A stretch of DNA of 64,000 nucleotides from Solimonas terrae (GTDB lineage Bacteria; Pseudomonadota; Gammaproteobacteria; Nevskiales; Nevskiaceae): assembly GCF_011067135.1 (NCBI RefSeq), contig NZ_JAAMOW010000001.1, positions 186,001-250,000 on the forward strand, in the 5' to 3' direction. The position numbers and the translations under genes were made by a program. Positions 9,394 to 19,022 of this stretch are shown one piece after another. The first letter of the stretch is position 1. Each line of letters begins with the position of its first letter. The notes under the pieces are model-generated. The model did no database searches and was not told the DNA's origin. It was given only the letters and a program-made list of their open reading frames with translations.

Positions 9394-11040
9394 TCACGGT
9401 TGCATCGCGCGGACAGTCTCGAGCGGCGGTGCCACGCAACTGAAGGTCTCAGCATCATCACTGGAGCCCCGACCGGTCCAGCGAGCAAATTCCGGATAGG
9501 GACAAAGCGGTCTCGTGCGAATCAAGGTCGCCCTGTCGGGCGCCAGCAAAGGTTTGAGGTCGCCGTCGTATCGACTCGCAATGATGGCACCTGGGGCGAC
9601 ACCTTTTTCCACCCAGTCGAACAACGCCGCACTGATGTTGTGTCGAGCGTCCCCGCTTCCGGGTGCCAGTTGACCGAAGACGTTGGCCCCGGGCCCGCCG
9701 ACGCCGTGCTGCAGGCCAGGCACCATGTAGAGACGCACAAATCCATCGACGGAATCAGTGCCCATCGTGGCCCGCATGCGTTCGTAATAATCGACGGTAA
9801 GCCGGGGCGGAATTGCGGGATCGCTCCAGCCGTGAAATAGGATCAGTTTGCCGCCGCGCGACTTGAAAGCGGTCAAGTCCGGATCATCGGTGCTGTAGAT
9901 CTGACCGAGTGCGTGTTCGGCATCTGCGTGAAATTTCTCGACATCGAAGTGATCCAGCGTCCACTGCGGATCCTTGTAGATCAGGAAGCGCGGAAATTCG
10001 AGCGAATAGCGATACAGCACGCCTTTTCCGGGTCCGGAGCCCAACAGATACTTCGCCCAGCCGCCGAAGCTGCCGAGCTCGCCGCCGGGCTCGTAACCGC
10101 GGCGGCGGTGACCATCAAACACACCGCCGTCACCACTGTAGATCGCACGCAGGCTTTCGATCTGCGGCGCCGTCAGGCAGGCATTGGTTTCCTTCCCGGC
10201 ACAACGCAGCGATTCCGGATGGAAATTGCAATGGCGAGGGTCGTCGATGACGCCATCTTTGACGCCGTCCAGGGCGTCGCAGGCAGCGACCGTAGCGGCC
10301 GCAATCGCGGGCAACTTGCGCTTGGGAATGTAGGCGGCCGGGCTGCGGTTGAGTTGCTTCTGTATCCAGATGGAAGATGCCATCGCCGTGGCACCGTCTG
10401 CGGGCGGGCAACCGACGAGGATGCCGTCGTAATCCTCCGGATAGCGCTGCGCTTCCATCAGGGCCTGCCGCCCCCCGTTCGAAGCCCCCGAGAAATAGGA
10501 ATACGAAGGCGGGCGACCGTAATACGCCGCGATCAGCGTTTTTGCCTTCTGCGCCGTTTCATGAATTGCGCGATAACCGTAGTCGAGCAGTTTCTCCGGA
10601 TGTCCAAGCGCCCAGGATCCGTCGAGATCGCTGGCCACATGGCCTGTATCCGTTGCGGCAACGGCATAGCCATGCTGTAGCGCGAAGCTCAGCCCGATTT
10701 TCTCGATGCTGCCGCCAAACCCGCCGTTGCCAAGGCCCAGAAAGCGACCATTCCAATCGCGCGCCGGCATCCATACCGTGAAGCCGATATGCGAATCGGA
10801 CGTCGGTTGAATCACACCATCGACGCGGCACGAGGCTGGAAGCTTCAACCACGGGACGCCGATGAATGCTGTCTTCCAGGACAAGCTGTAACCCCCACGA
10901 TCAGCATCCACCGACGAGATCAGGGTCTGGTCGAGCGTGAGGTTCTTCAGTGCGTCGCACTTCGAATCGCCGGCACCTAGCGCACAACCGCTGCACAGCA
11001 GTCCAAGCATGACGACAAAGCCGACAAGACAGCCTTTCAT
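9394..11040 (-). CDS. tannase/feruloyl esterase family secreted esterase (copy 1)
   Basis: A 548-residue alpha/beta hydrolase of the tannase/feruloyl esterase family (PF07519). A hydrophobic signal segment precedes CSGC, so it may be secreted or a lipoprotein. Nucleophile Ser187 is in SGASNGGR, Asp407 in FHGWSDPAIPP and His445 in PGLQHGVGG, a complete triad. Unusually, the Cys residues that normally flank Ser and His in this family (CS-D-HC motif) are Ala186 and Gly446, while copy 2 at 23247 keeps both. It hydrolyses carboxylic esters; possible substrates are acylated sugars or phenolic esters. It lies downstream of the MalT-like regulator on the same strand but has its own promoter with a palindrome at 11119-11135. 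Confidence 0.88.
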   Translation of the reverse strand: MKGCLVGFVVMLGLLCSGCALGAGDSKCDALKNLTLDQTLISSVDADRGGYSLSWKTAFIGVPWLKLPASCRVDGVIQPTSDSHIGFTVWMPARDWNGRFLGLGNGGFGGSIEKIGLSFALQHGYAVAATDTGHVASDLDGSWALGHPEKLLDYGYRAIHETAQKAKTLIAAYYGRPPSYSYFSGASNGGRQALMEAQRYPEDYDGILVGCPPADGATAMASSIWIQKQLNRSPAAYIPKRKLPAIAAATVAACDALDGVKDGVIDDPRHCNFHPESLRCAGKETNACLTAPQIESLRAIYSGDGGVFDGHRRRGYEPGGELGSFGGWAKYLLGSGPGKGVLYRYSLEFPRFLIYKDPQWTLDHFDVEKFHADAEHALGQIYSTDDPDLTAFKSRGGKLILFHGWSDPAIPPRLTVDYYERMRATMGTDSVDGFVRLYMVPGLQHGVGGPGANVFGQLAPGSGDARHNISAALFDWVEKGVAPGAIIASRYDGDLKPLLAPDRATLIRTRPLCPYPEFARWTGRGSSDDAETFSCVAPPLETVRAMQP

Positions 11041-11377
11041 GGATCACTCCTGCAAGAGATCGAGACGGCAGCCTTGCCGTCAAGTACGCAGTATCCAAGT
11101 CGGAGGGCTCATTCGAAGCCTCTCCGATCGGGAGGGTTGTCCGGCGCTGGGAGGCACCATGTTCCCGCCTGGACCGACGCCAAATCGTTGCCGGCGCTGG
11201 TCGGCAGAACCCCGTTCACGCGAAAGCGGCAAGCGTTCAGCTGATCGGCTGCCTCAAGCATGGAGTCCAGCTGTTCAGAACTTCAATCTCGTCGCATTGG
11301 GCAAGACGACGCGCGAAATACATCGCGGAACGGGCGCCTCTTCTGGCTCGTGGCCGTACTCCAGCCGGCAACGATGC
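11041..11377. other. promoter region of the tannase gene
   Basis: About 340 bases between the regulator stop (11378) and the tannase ATG (11040). It contains a variant of the palindrome found at two other promoters of this island (11119-11135) and, on the minus strand, a -10-like GATACT at 11095-11090. The remainder shows no gene or clear terminator. Confidence 0.6.
11119..11135. promoter_or_regulatory. candidate operator 1a of the MalT-like regulator (tannase promoter)
   Basis: Read on the minus strand the site is CCTCCCGATCGGAGAGG, two mismatches from the 17-bp palindrome at 14168 and 18906. GATACT lies 24 bp downstream towards the tannase gene, next to the 23-bp spacing seen at the other sites. 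The half nearer the gene is the degenerate one. Probable binding site of the LuxR regulator encoded at 11378-14095 (inference). Confidence 0.6.
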
Positions 11378-14095
11378 TCAGACCAGAATGTGCAGCTTTC
11401 TGGCCTTCGCGAGCGCATCTTCGCGCGAGACGGCGTTGAGCTTTCCGTAGATATTCTTGAGATGCCACTTCACGGTTCCGGCCGAAAGATCGAGCGAGCG
11501 CGCAATGCTCTTTGTCGACAGCGCACGGCTGAGCAGCTCAAGCACTTCGCGCTCACGTCGTGACAGCACCTCGACGCCAGCGACTTCGGTAACTGTTGGC
11601 GCTGCCGGCGTCATTGCCAGAACCGCTGCATCAAGGAATGTCTGTTCTTGCGTACTCAGCTCAAGCGATTGCAACACGCCCAGCAAGGCGGCAGCGGCCG
11701 AGCCGATATCAAGAAGCAGGCGGCGCATGCCGAGTTCCGCTGCAGCGCTGAGGCTGGCCCTGGCTTGCAGCGTCGCCTGCGACGAATCCCCGCCACGCAA
11801 GAGGATGATGGCGCGCATGAATCCAAGACGCGCTGCAAGTTGATGGCGGCCGTTGATCGCCGCAGCCTTGTCGCCCTGATCCAGCAGAGCCAGACAGACT
11901 GCATCGTCGGACTCGTCGAATGCGATGTCGGCGCGAGCGAGCAGGGCAGCCAGCGGAATCTCCGCCCACGCGCAGTTCTGCTTCCCCTCGTATCGCTGCG
12001 CGAGCAAATCGAGGCGCTGCAGGAGTTCGCGAACGGAGAGACTGCGCTGCGCGCGCAGCGCCATGCGTATCTGCTCATACAGACTCCAGGCCACAAGCCT
12101 GTCGGCACCTTCCTGGTAACCGAAGTCCTCAAGTCGCTGCAGCGTTTTTGCGGCTGCTTCCGGATTGCCGTCAAGCTGTTCAAGACGTGCTCTTACCCGA
12201 TAGCTGAACAGCACGCTGTCGGCGGCCCCCACCGCGTCGATCAGCTCGGCGTGCTGGTCCAGCAAGGTGCGCGCGAGATCCAGACGGTCCTGCTGGAACC
12301 GTGCTTCGATCAGATAGCCGACGATGATGCCGCTGGCGTCGGCGCCGAGCGCTGCCGTGCGGACTGCATCGTCGAGCACCGAGGCCAGCAATTCCGCCGC
12401 CTGATCGATATGTCCTTGAATCAGATAGCTCAAGCCCTGGATCATCTCGAGAAATGGTTTGGGGTGGTCGCCGCGGCCAGATCCGTGGCGGCTTCTTACG
12501 GCGTCCCGAGCGGCTTCGAAGCGGTTGGCATAAACGCGGCCGATCCCGGCGAGATATGCCGCCAGTACCGCTTGAAATGCACTGGCGGGGGGCGCGTCGC
12601 TCAGCATCGGTTCGACAATACGCAGCTGCGAACCAGTGTCGTCCTTTCGCATGAAGCGGTAGGCTTTCATCAGTTCCACTTCGGTACGGACGTCCGGGTG
12701 CGAACTGTCGGGGTGCAGGGCGATGTCCCCCAGCGAACGCTCGAACTCATCGGTGCGGCCGACGGACACCTGAGCCCAGGCCGTACACAGGCACGCATCG
12801 AGTCGGGTTCGCAGTCGCTCGCGGGGCACGATCGCGTACCAGGCCAACAGCTGCGTGAATTCAGCGCCCGCGATCATTCGCCTTGCGACCCGATCGATCA
12901 GGTCCATGAGCAAATCCATGTCGGACGCCAGCCGTGCATGCCGCAAGGCTTCGCGATGCAGGCCTTTGCCCGCAAACCAGTGGCTAGCAAGCTGATGCAA
13001 CTTCTGCAGCTCCGGTTCGCCGAGCTTTTCCAGACGCTTGTTGAGAAAGTTGGCGAACAGGCGGTGCAGGCGGTACCAGGGCTCGATGTCGGTGGTGTCG
13101 ATCGGCAGCAGGAACAGGTTCTCGGCTTCGAACTTGCGCAAATGCGTGGCGGCCTGCGGATCACTGGTCAGCAGTTCGCAAAGCTCGCGATTGAAGCGCC
13201 GACACGCCGAGATCCGCGTCAGGAAAGAAAGCTCGGCCGCGCTGAGATGCTCGAGCGCGGCCCGCTGCAGATAGTGTTCGAGCGATTCTTCCTGTGCGAG
13301 TGACAGACGTGCCTGTCCCTCCAGGAAATCGTCTGGCAGCCTTTGCTTGCGCAGGGAAAAGGCGAGCAACTGCAGGCCGGCGGCCCAGCCGTCGGTGATG
13401 TCGTGGAGCGCGCCGATCTGCTTCTGTGCAAGGCGATCCAGACCCTGCACTTTCGCAAACTCGCGAGTCTCGTCGAGACTGAAACGCAAATCCTTGAAGT
13501 CGATCTCGGTCAATTGGTCTTCGCTGCGCAATCGTCCAAGGTCGATCGGCGGACGGATTCTCGACGCCATGGCCAGGTGAAAGCGCGGTGGTGCCAGGGC
13601 CAGCCAATGATCGACAAGTTTCAGAATCGTGAAGGAGGCGATGTATTGGAAGTCATCAATGAAGAAATAGATCTCGCTCGGGTGCTCGCCGAGTTCGTTG
13701 ATAAGAGATGTCAGAAACAGCTTCCACGCCTTGCCGCCCGACCGGGCGAACAGCTTGAGTCCGTCGCTGCTGATTGCCAGCCCAGCTGCACGAAAACTTT
13801 CGGCGATGTAAGCGGCGATGTAGACGTCGTCGTCGTCGGCACTGACGTTGTACCAGGCGACGGTTGCGCCGCGCTGGATGAGCCGCTTCCGCCACTGCGT
13901 CAGCAACATCGTCTTACCGCTGCCGGCTGGCCCGAGCACGAGACTGAGCTTGCGATCGCAACGTGCTTCGAGCTGATCAAGCAAGGCACCACGCGCGACG
14001 GGCGCGCTGCCGATGCGCGGAGGCGCCAGCTTGGTGCGGATAAGCGAAAGTTCGCTCTGGCTGTTCTCGATCATGATTCTGGCGCCGGCCGACAT
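11378..14095 (-). CDS. MalT-like LuxR-family ATP-dependent transcriptional regulator (LAL)
   Basis: A 905-residue LAL/MalT-type activator. The N-terminus has the TKLAPPRIG start typical of this family, then the Walker A motif GPAGSGKT (residues 55-62) and a Walker B-like EIYFFIDDFQYI. A long alpha-helical TPR-like middle follows, then a C-terminal LuxR helix-turn-helix (LSRREREVLELLSRALSTKSIA, recognition helix with GTVKWHLKNIYGKL). MalT-type proteins bind ATP and an inducer, oligomerise and activate promoters from sites near -40. It is divergent from the ligase-trehalase-transporter operon with a palindrome midway. ATG 14074 is an alternative start; neither has a strong ribosome site. A paralogue is at 56460. 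An inducer linked to trehalose or its esters is plausible from context. Confidence 0.93.
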   Translation of the reverse strand: MSAGARIMIENSQSELSLIRTKLAPPRIGSAPVARGALLDQLEARCDRKLSLVLGPAGSGKTMLLTQWRKRLIQRGATVAWYNVSADDDDVYIAAYIAESFRAAGLAISSDGLKLFARSGGKAWKLFLTSLINELGEHPSEIYFFIDDFQYIASFTILKLVDHWLALAPPRFHLAMASRIRPPIDLGRLRSEDQLTEIDFKDLRFSLDETREFAKVQGLDRLAQKQIGALHDITDGWAAGLQLLAFSLRKQRLPDDFLEGQARLSLAQEESLEHYLQRAALEHLSAAELSFLTRISACRRFNRELCELLTSDPQAATHLRKFEAENLFLLPIDTTDIEPWYRLHRLFANFLNKRLEKLGEPELQKLHQLASHWFAGKGLHREALRHARLASDMDLLMDLIDRVARRMIAGAEFTQLLAWYAIVPRERLRTRLDACLCTAWAQVSVGRTDEFERSLGDIALHPDSSHPDVRTEVELMKAYRFMRKDDTGSQLRIVEPMLSDAPPASAFQAVLAAYLAGIGRVYANRFEAARDAVRSRHGSGRGDHPKPFLEMIQGLSYLIQGHIDQAAELLASVLDDAVRTAALGADASGIIVGYLIEARFQQDRLDLARTLLDQHAELIDAVGAADSVLFSYRVRARLEQLDGNPEAAAKTLQRLEDFGYQEGADRLVAWSLYEQIRMALRAQRSLSVRELLQRLDLLAQRYEGKQNCAWAEIPLAALLARADIAFDESDDAVCLALLDQGDKAAAINGRHQLAARLGFMRAIILLRGGDSSQATLQARASLSAAAELGMRRLLLDIGSAAAALLGVLQSLELSTQEQTFLDAAVLAMTPAAPTVTEVAGVEVLSRREREVLELLSRALSTKSIARSLDLSAGTVKWHLKNIYGKLNAVSREDALAKARKLHILV

Positions 14096-14167
14096 TGCGC
14101 GGGGGCTCGGCCACGCGCTCTGCCTCAGGGTAGCGCAGAAATGTAGGGCGCTCGTCGCCCTGCCAGA

Positions 14168-14184
14168 CCTCCCGATCCGGGAGG
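14168..14184. promoter_or_regulatory. candidate operator 1b, bidirectional (regulator / ligase-trehalase operon)
   Basis: Perfect 7-bp arms around ATC: CCTCCCG-ATC-CGGGAGG. On the plus strand TATCCT starts exactly 23 bp after the last base (14207); on the minus strand TACATT also starts exactly 23 bp away (14145). Both are plausible -10 hexamers, which puts the palindrome near -44 of both promoters, the place for an activator of the MalT type. This predicts autoregulation of the regulator and control of the operon starting at 14275. Confidence 0.72.
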
Positions 14185-14274
14185 GTAGCCGAGGCCTGCG
14201 GCCCGCTATCCTGCCGCGACATCGAATCGATGTCCTACAACCGTGTCGCCGACGAGAAGACCGGGGAGAGCGCG

Positions 14275-15843
14275 ATGTCCATCATGAATCTGACGCAGGC
14301 GCTGCATCGCGCGCGGCGCCATTATCCGAGCCGCCTCGCGACGGTATTCGGCTCGCGCCGGCACGATTTCGACACCTTTGCCGATCGCGTCGCACGAATG
14401 GCGGGCGCGTTGTGCCAACTCGGCATGAAACCGGGCGAGCGGGTTGGCATCCTCGCGCTGAACTCCGACCGTTTCCTCGAACTGTACTTTGCGGTGTGGT
14501 GGGGCGGGGGCGCCGTCAATCCGGTGAACATCCGCTGGAGCGCTCGTGAAATTGCATATTCTCTTGACGACTGCGACACGCACATCCTCGTTGTCGACGA
14601 TGCTTTCGCGGCGATCGTCGGTGAACTTTGCGAACGCTCACGATCGCTCCGCACGCTGATTCATGCCGGCGACGGCGCGGCGCCGTCTGGTATGTTCGAC
14701 TACGAACAGCTGATCGCCGACCACACGCCGGTCAGCGACGCGATGCGCGCGAACAGTGACCTCGCCGGCGTTTTCTACACGGGTGGTACGACGGGCTTTC
14801 CCAAAGGCGTGATGCTGTCGCATGCCAATCTGGTATCGAACGCATTGAACGGGCTCGCCGAGCGTGTCGTCGAAGAGGACGACGTTGCTTTGCACGTGGC
14901 GCCGATGTTTCATCTCGCCGATGGATTTTTCGGCATCATGCTGTTCTTGCGCGGCTGTACCCAGGTCATCCTGCCGGCATTTCAGCCGGAGACCGTATTG
15001 CAGACAGTCGAACGCGAACGCGTGAACGCGATCCTGCTGGTGCCGACGATGATCCAGATGCTCGTCGACCATCCGCGTCTGTCCGACTACAAGCTGGATT
15101 CCCTGCGCAAGCTGATCTACGGCGCCTCGCCGATCAGCGAAGCGCTGCTCGACCGCGCCATCGAGCGACTGCCCGGAGCACGGTTCACGCAGGCGTATGG
15201 GCAGACCGAAATGTCGCCCGCAGTGAGCCTGCTCGGCCCCGACTACCACGACGCGCAGGGGCGCAAGCTCGGCAAGTTCCGCTCTGCGGGCCGGCCGATG
15301 CTGGGCGTCGAGATCAGGATCGTCGATCAAGAAGGCCGAGAGTTGCCATTCAGCTCGGTGGGTGAAATCACGGCTCGTGGCGCCGGCGTCATGCAAGGCT
15401 ACTGGAACCGGCCGGAGCAGACTGCCGAAGCCATACGCGACGGCTGGATGTACACGGGCGACAGCGGCTATCTCGACCAGGACGGTTTTCTTTTCATCGT
15501 CGATCGCGTCAAGGACATGATCATCAGTGGTGGCGAAAACATCTATTCAGCTGAAGTCGAAAACGCGATTGCCCAGCATCCCGCGGTTGCGTCTTGCGCC
15601 GTGATTGGCATCCCCGACGATCACTGGGGGGAAGCGGTGCATGCGGTGATCGTGCGAAAGCCGGGCGCCGTCGATTTCGGCATCGATGAACTCCGAGATC
15701 ACTGCCGCGCGCTCATTGCGGGCTACAAGTGTCCGCGCAGCCTCGAGATGCGCGACGCGCTGCCGTTATCCGGCGCTGGCAAGGTGCTGAAGATCACCTT
15801 GCGGGAACCGTACTGGCAGCAGCGACAACGGCGCGTGGGTTAG
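14275..15843 (+). CDS. AMP-forming acyl-CoA ligase
   Basis: A 522-residue ANL-family ligase. The ATP-binding motif YTGGTTGFPKG lies near residue 165, YGQTEMSP is the A5 region, YTGDSGYLDQDGFLFIVDR and the hinge, KDMIISGGENIYSAEVE, close the active site, and the catalytic C-terminal lysine is in SGAGKVLK. It activates a fatty or other organic acid to its CoA thioester in the cytoplasm. I chose ATG 14275 because GGGGAG stands 7 bases before it; the frame is open from ATG 14230. It is first in an operon with trehalase (10 bases downstream) and a sugar transporter, which suggests it activates the acid released from an acylated trehalose (inference). An aromatic acid is the alternative. Confidence 0.9.
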   Translation: MSIMNLTQALHRARRHYPSRLATVFGSRRHDFDTFADRVARMAGALCQLGMKPGERVGILALNSDRFLELYFAVWWGGGAVNPVNIRWSAREIAYSLDDCDTHILVVDDAFAAIVGELCERSRSLRTLIHAGDGAAPSGMFDYEQLIADHTPVSDAMRANSDLAGVFYTGGTTGFPKGVMLSHANLVSNALNGLAERVVEEDDVALHVAPMFHLADGFFGIMLFLRGCTQVILPAFQPETVLQTVERERVNAILLVPTMIQMLVDHPRLSDYKLDSLRKLIYGASPISEALLDRAIERLPGARFTQAYGQTEMSPAVSLLGPDYHDAQGRKLGKFRSAGRPMLGVEIRIVDQEGRELPFSSVGEITARGAGVMQGYWNRPEQTAEAIRDGWMYTGDSGYLDQDGFLFIVDRVKDMIISGGENIYSAEVENAIAQHPAVASCAVIGIPDDHWGEAVHAVIVRKPGAVDFGIDELRDHCRALIAGYKCPRSLEMRDALPLSGAGKVLKITLREPYWQQRQRRVG

Positions 15844-15852
15844 TTTCCGGCG

Positions 15853-17430
15853 ATGCGCCTGAGTGGATTCATAACGTGCATCGTGTTGGCGCTATGCGGC
15901 AGCACTGCCGCTGCAGCACCAGCCACGCCACCATCACCGCTGGATGTCTACCAGGAACTGTTCGTACGCGTTGAGTCGCAATCACTGTTTTCAGACGACA
16001 AGACCTTTGCCGACGCCGAGCCGCGCCAGAATCCCGCTGCGATCCTCGCGGCGTATCGAGCCCACGTGCCGCGTGATCGCGCCGAGCTAGCGGCATTTGT
16101 CGCGGCGCATTTCGACCTTCCGCACGATGGAGCGGTGCAGCCGGCCGAGCCGTCTGCGTCATGTGCGTTGAAGGAGCACATCGCCAGGCTATGGACGGCG
16201 CTGCAGCGTCCTCCGACCGTGCCAGCGCCGGGTTCCTCGGCGCTGGCATTCGCATTTCCGCACGTGATTCCCGGCGGACGCTTCCGCGAGCTGTACTACT
16301 GGGATTCGTACTTCACGGCGCTGGGCCTGGTGCGCGACGGGCACACCGACATCGTGCAGGACATGGTGGCCGGCTTCGCGGCGCTGATTGCCCGATATGG
16401 GCACATCCCGAACGGCACGCGCACGTATTACCTGAGCCGTTCGCAACCGCCCGTGTTCTTCCTGATGGTGGGACTGCTCGATCCGACGGATCCGGCGCAG
16501 GCCTACGCTGCCTGGCTGCCTGCATTGCGCGCCGAACATGCCTACTGGATGTCGGGCGAACGCTCGCTCGCGGTCGGCACGGCCGCGGCGCACGTCGTCC
16601 GGCTGGCCGATGGCGCGCTGCTGAACCGGTACTGGGATGCACGCGACACACCACGCGACGAGGCCTATCGCAAGGATGTGGCCGTCGCGCAGCGGACGCA
16701 GCGACCTGCCGCCGAAGTTTATCGAGATATCCGCGCCGCGGCCGAAAGCGGTTGGGATTTCAGCTCGCGCTGGTTCGCCGACGGCCGGCACTTGCAGACG
16801 ATCGAGACCACGGCAATTGTGCCAGTTGACCTCAACAGTCTGTTGTATGGGCTGGAACAGGCCATTGCGCTGGGCTGCGCGCGTGTCCACGACAGCGGCT
16901 GCGAAACCGAATTCACGCAGCGCATGGCGGCGCGGCGCGCCGCCATAGAGCGTTACCTCTGGAACGTGAAGGCCCATTGCTATTTCGACTACCAATGGCG
17001 CCGCGGCGAACCGACGCGAAGACTGAGCGCGGCAACGCTGTATCCGTTGTTCGTCGGCGCTGCAGTGCCGCAGCATGCGGCGGCCGTCGCGGAGGTTGTC
17101 GAACGTCGCCTGGTCAAGTCCGGCGGCCTGGTGACGACTGCCCGTCACACCGGCCAGCAGTGGGACGCACCGAACGGCTGGGCGCCGCTGCAATGGATCG
17201 CGGTCGACGCCCTGTCGCGCTACGGCCTGCGCGACGACGCCCGGTCGCTGGCCTGTCGCTGGCTGCTTACCGTGGAACGCACCTACGACGTCGAGCACCG
17301 CCTGGTCGAGAAATACGATGTCGAAACTCGCCGGCCAGGCGGTGGCGGCGAGTATCCGCTGCAGGACGGCTTCGGCTGGACCAACGGCGTGACGCGCGCG
17401 CTGCTTGACCAGTACCCGGATTGCAAATGA
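15853..17430 (+). CDS. treA: periplasmic alpha,alpha-trehalase (GH37)
   Basis: A 525-residue protein carrying both trehalase signatures: PGGRFRELYYWDSYF and QWDAPNGWAPLQW. The catalytic acid is in ESGWDFSSRW and the catalytic base region is GGGEYPLQDGFGWTNG, matching the TreA active site. An N-terminal signal peptide (LSGFITCIVLALCGSTAAAA) indicates export, so this is the periplasmic type rather than cytoplasmic TreF. It hydrolyses trehalose to two glucose. Its place between an acyl-CoA ligase and a sugar transporter is unusual and suggests trehalose is only one part of the substrate. It is probably controlled by operator 14168. Confidence 0.95.
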   Translation: MRLSGFITCIVLALCGSTAAAAPATPPSPLDVYQELFVRVESQSLFSDDKTFADAEPRQNPAAILAAYRAHVPRDRAELAAFVAAHFDLPHDGAVQPAEPSASCALKEHIARLWTALQRPPTVPAPGSSALAFAFPHVIPGGRFRELYYWDSYFTALGLVRDGHTDIVQDMVAGFAALIARYGHIPNGTRTYYLSRSQPPVFFLMVGLLDPTDPAQAYAAWLPALRAEHAYWMSGERSLAVGTAAAHVVRLADGALLNRYWDARDTPRDEAYRKDVAVAQRTQRPAAEVYRDIRAAAESGWDFSSRWFADGRHLQTIETTAIVPVDLNSLLYGLEQAIALGCARVHDSGCETEFTQRMAARRAAIERYLWNVKAHCYFDYQWRRGEPTRRLSAATLYPLFVGAAVPQHAAAVAEVVERRLVKSGGLVTTARHTGQQWDAPNGWAPLQWIAVDALSRYGLRDDARSLACRWLLTVERTYDVEHRLVEKYDVETRRPGGGGEYPLQDGFGWTNGVTRALLDQYPDCK

Positions 17431-17467
17431 AGCGCCGACCCGGCGCGCCAGCAGGGAGCTTCGTCCG

Positions 17468-18895
17468 ATGAATCCCGCTTCAAGGTCTTCGCATTCGCTT
17501 GCGACCCGTCTCACGCTGATCGCCAATCTCGGCGGCCTGATGTTCGGCTACGACACTGCCGTGATCTCCGGAGCGGTCGATTCCATCGACCGCTACTTCA
17601 TCGCCCCGCTGGCATTGTCCGAAACCGCCCGCGATACCCTTTCCGGCTTCACGATCTCGAGCGCGCTGATCGGTTGCGTGATCGGCGCTGCGATGGCGGG
17701 TTGGGCCGCCGACCGCTCGGGGCGGCGCAAGACCCTGATGCTGGCCGCCGTGCTGTTCATCGTCTCGTCGATCGGCGCCGCGCTGCCGGAGATCGGATTC
17801 GGCGCGATCGGCGCTGCCGGGCCGGCCGCGCTGCCGGCCTTCATCCTCTACCGGATACTCGGCGGTGTCGGCATCGGCATCGCCTCGATGGTGTCGCCGA
17901 TGTACATCGCCGAAATTGCGCCCGGCGCGATCCGTGGCCGTCTGGTGTCGTACAACCAGATGGCGATCGTCGTCGGCATCGTCGGCGTCTATTTCGTCAA
18001 CTGGGCGATCGCCGGTGCCGGCGATGATGCCTGGGTGCATGCCGTCGGCTGGCGCCTGATGCTGGCGTCCGCGGCGTTGCCGGCTGCGCTCCTGTTGCTG
18101 CTGTTGCTGCGCGCCGACGACAGCCCGCGCTGGCTGGTGCTCAAGGCGCGCGACGACGAGGCGCGCTCGCTGCTCGTCCGCCTGGCCGGCGAGGTCGAAG
18201 CCGACCGTGCGCTCGCCGAGATCCGCCAGAGCCTCGTGCAACACACGCAGCCGCTGCTGCATTTCGGTGCGGGCGTCGTGATCATCGGCGTACTGCTGTC
18301 GGTGTTCCAGCAGGCGGTCGGCATCAATGCCGTGCTGTATTACGCACCGTTGATCTTCCGCAACATGGGCGCCGGCGGGCAGACCGCGCTGCTGCAGACG
18401 GTGCTGGTCGGCGTCGTCAATCTGCTGGCCACGGTGCTGGCGATCTTCACGGTCGATCGCTGGGGCCGCAAACCACTGCTGGTGCTGGGCGGCTTCGTGA
18501 TGGCAGCGGCGATGGCGGCGCTGTCGATCTGCTTCGCATCGCAGGCGCTCGGCATTGGCGCGCTGCTCGCCATGCTGGTCTACGTCGCCGGCTTCGCCCT
18601 GTCCTGGGGTCCGGTCACCTGGGTGCTGCTCGCCGAGATCTTCCCGAATTCGATCAAGGGCAGGGCACTGTCGCTGGCCGTGGCCGCACAGTGGCTCGCC
18701 AATATCGCCGTGTCGTGGTCATTCCGCCTGTTCGACGGCAATTCGCGGCTGATCGCGCATTTCCACCACGGCTTCCCATATGCGCTGTACGCGGCCATCA
18801 GCCTGTTCGCGGCCATCTTCGTGCTGCGCTGCGTGCCGGAAACCAAGGGTCGCTCGCTGGAATCCGTCGCTTCGCTGTGGAAGCGCCGCGACTGA
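17468..18895 (+). CDS. MFS sugar porter (sugar:H+ symporter family)
   Basis: A 475-residue, twelve-segment transporter of the major facilitator sugar porter family. Motifs in order: GGLMFGYDTAVISGA in helix 1, DRSGRRK between helices 2 and 3, PMYIAEIAPGAIRGRLVS, QQAVGINAVLYYAP in helix 7, DRWGRKPLL and the closing PETKGRSLE. Members carry glucose, xylose, galactose or arabinose. ATG 17468 has AGGGAG upstream; the frame is open from 17405. It follows trehalase by 37 bases and is the natural importer of the glucose released in the periplasm (inference). Confidence 0.93.
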   Translation: MNPASRSSHSLATRLTLIANLGGLMFGYDTAVISGAVDSIDRYFIAPLALSETARDTLSGFTISSALIGCVIGAAMAGWAADRSGRRKTLMLAAVLFIVSSIGAALPEIGFGAIGAAGPAALPAFILYRILGGVGIGIASMVSPMYIAEIAPGAIRGRLVSYNQMAIVVGIVGVYFVNWAIAGAGDDAWVHAVGWRLMLASAALPAALLLLLLLRADDSPRWLVLKARDDEARSLLVRLAGEVEADRALAEIRQSLVQHTQPLLHFGAGVVIIGVLLSVFQQAVGINAVLYYAPLIFRNMGAGGQTALLQTVLVGVVNLLATVLAIFTVDRWGRKPLLVLGGFVMAAAMAALSICFASQALGIGALLAMLVYVAGFALSWGPVTWVLLAEIFPNSIKGRALSLAVAAQWLANIAVSWSFRLFDGNSRLIAHFHHGFPYALYAAISLFAAIFVLRCVPETKGRSLESVASLWKRRD

Positions 18896-18905
18896 ATGGC
18901 CTGAG

Positions 18906-18922
18906 CCTCCCGATCCGGGAGG
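18906..18922. promoter_or_regulatory. candidate operator 1c (TonB receptor / esterase operon)
   Basis: CCTCCCG-ATC-CGGGAGG, identical over 17 bp to the site at 14168. It is followed by GGTTGCCGA where the other has GGTAGCCGA. TAGCCT starts exactly 23 bp downstream (18945), a weak -10. It lies 10 bases after the transporter stop and about 100 bases before the receptor ATG, so the operon at 19023 has its own promoter. Confidence 0.72.
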
Positions 18923-19022
18923 GTTGCCGATGCCTCGGCTGTCCTAGCCTGCACATCGAGCTTCGCCAGCGATGGCGCGGACAGAACTAGAGACGACGCG
19001 ATGACGTCGACGGGAGGAGTGA

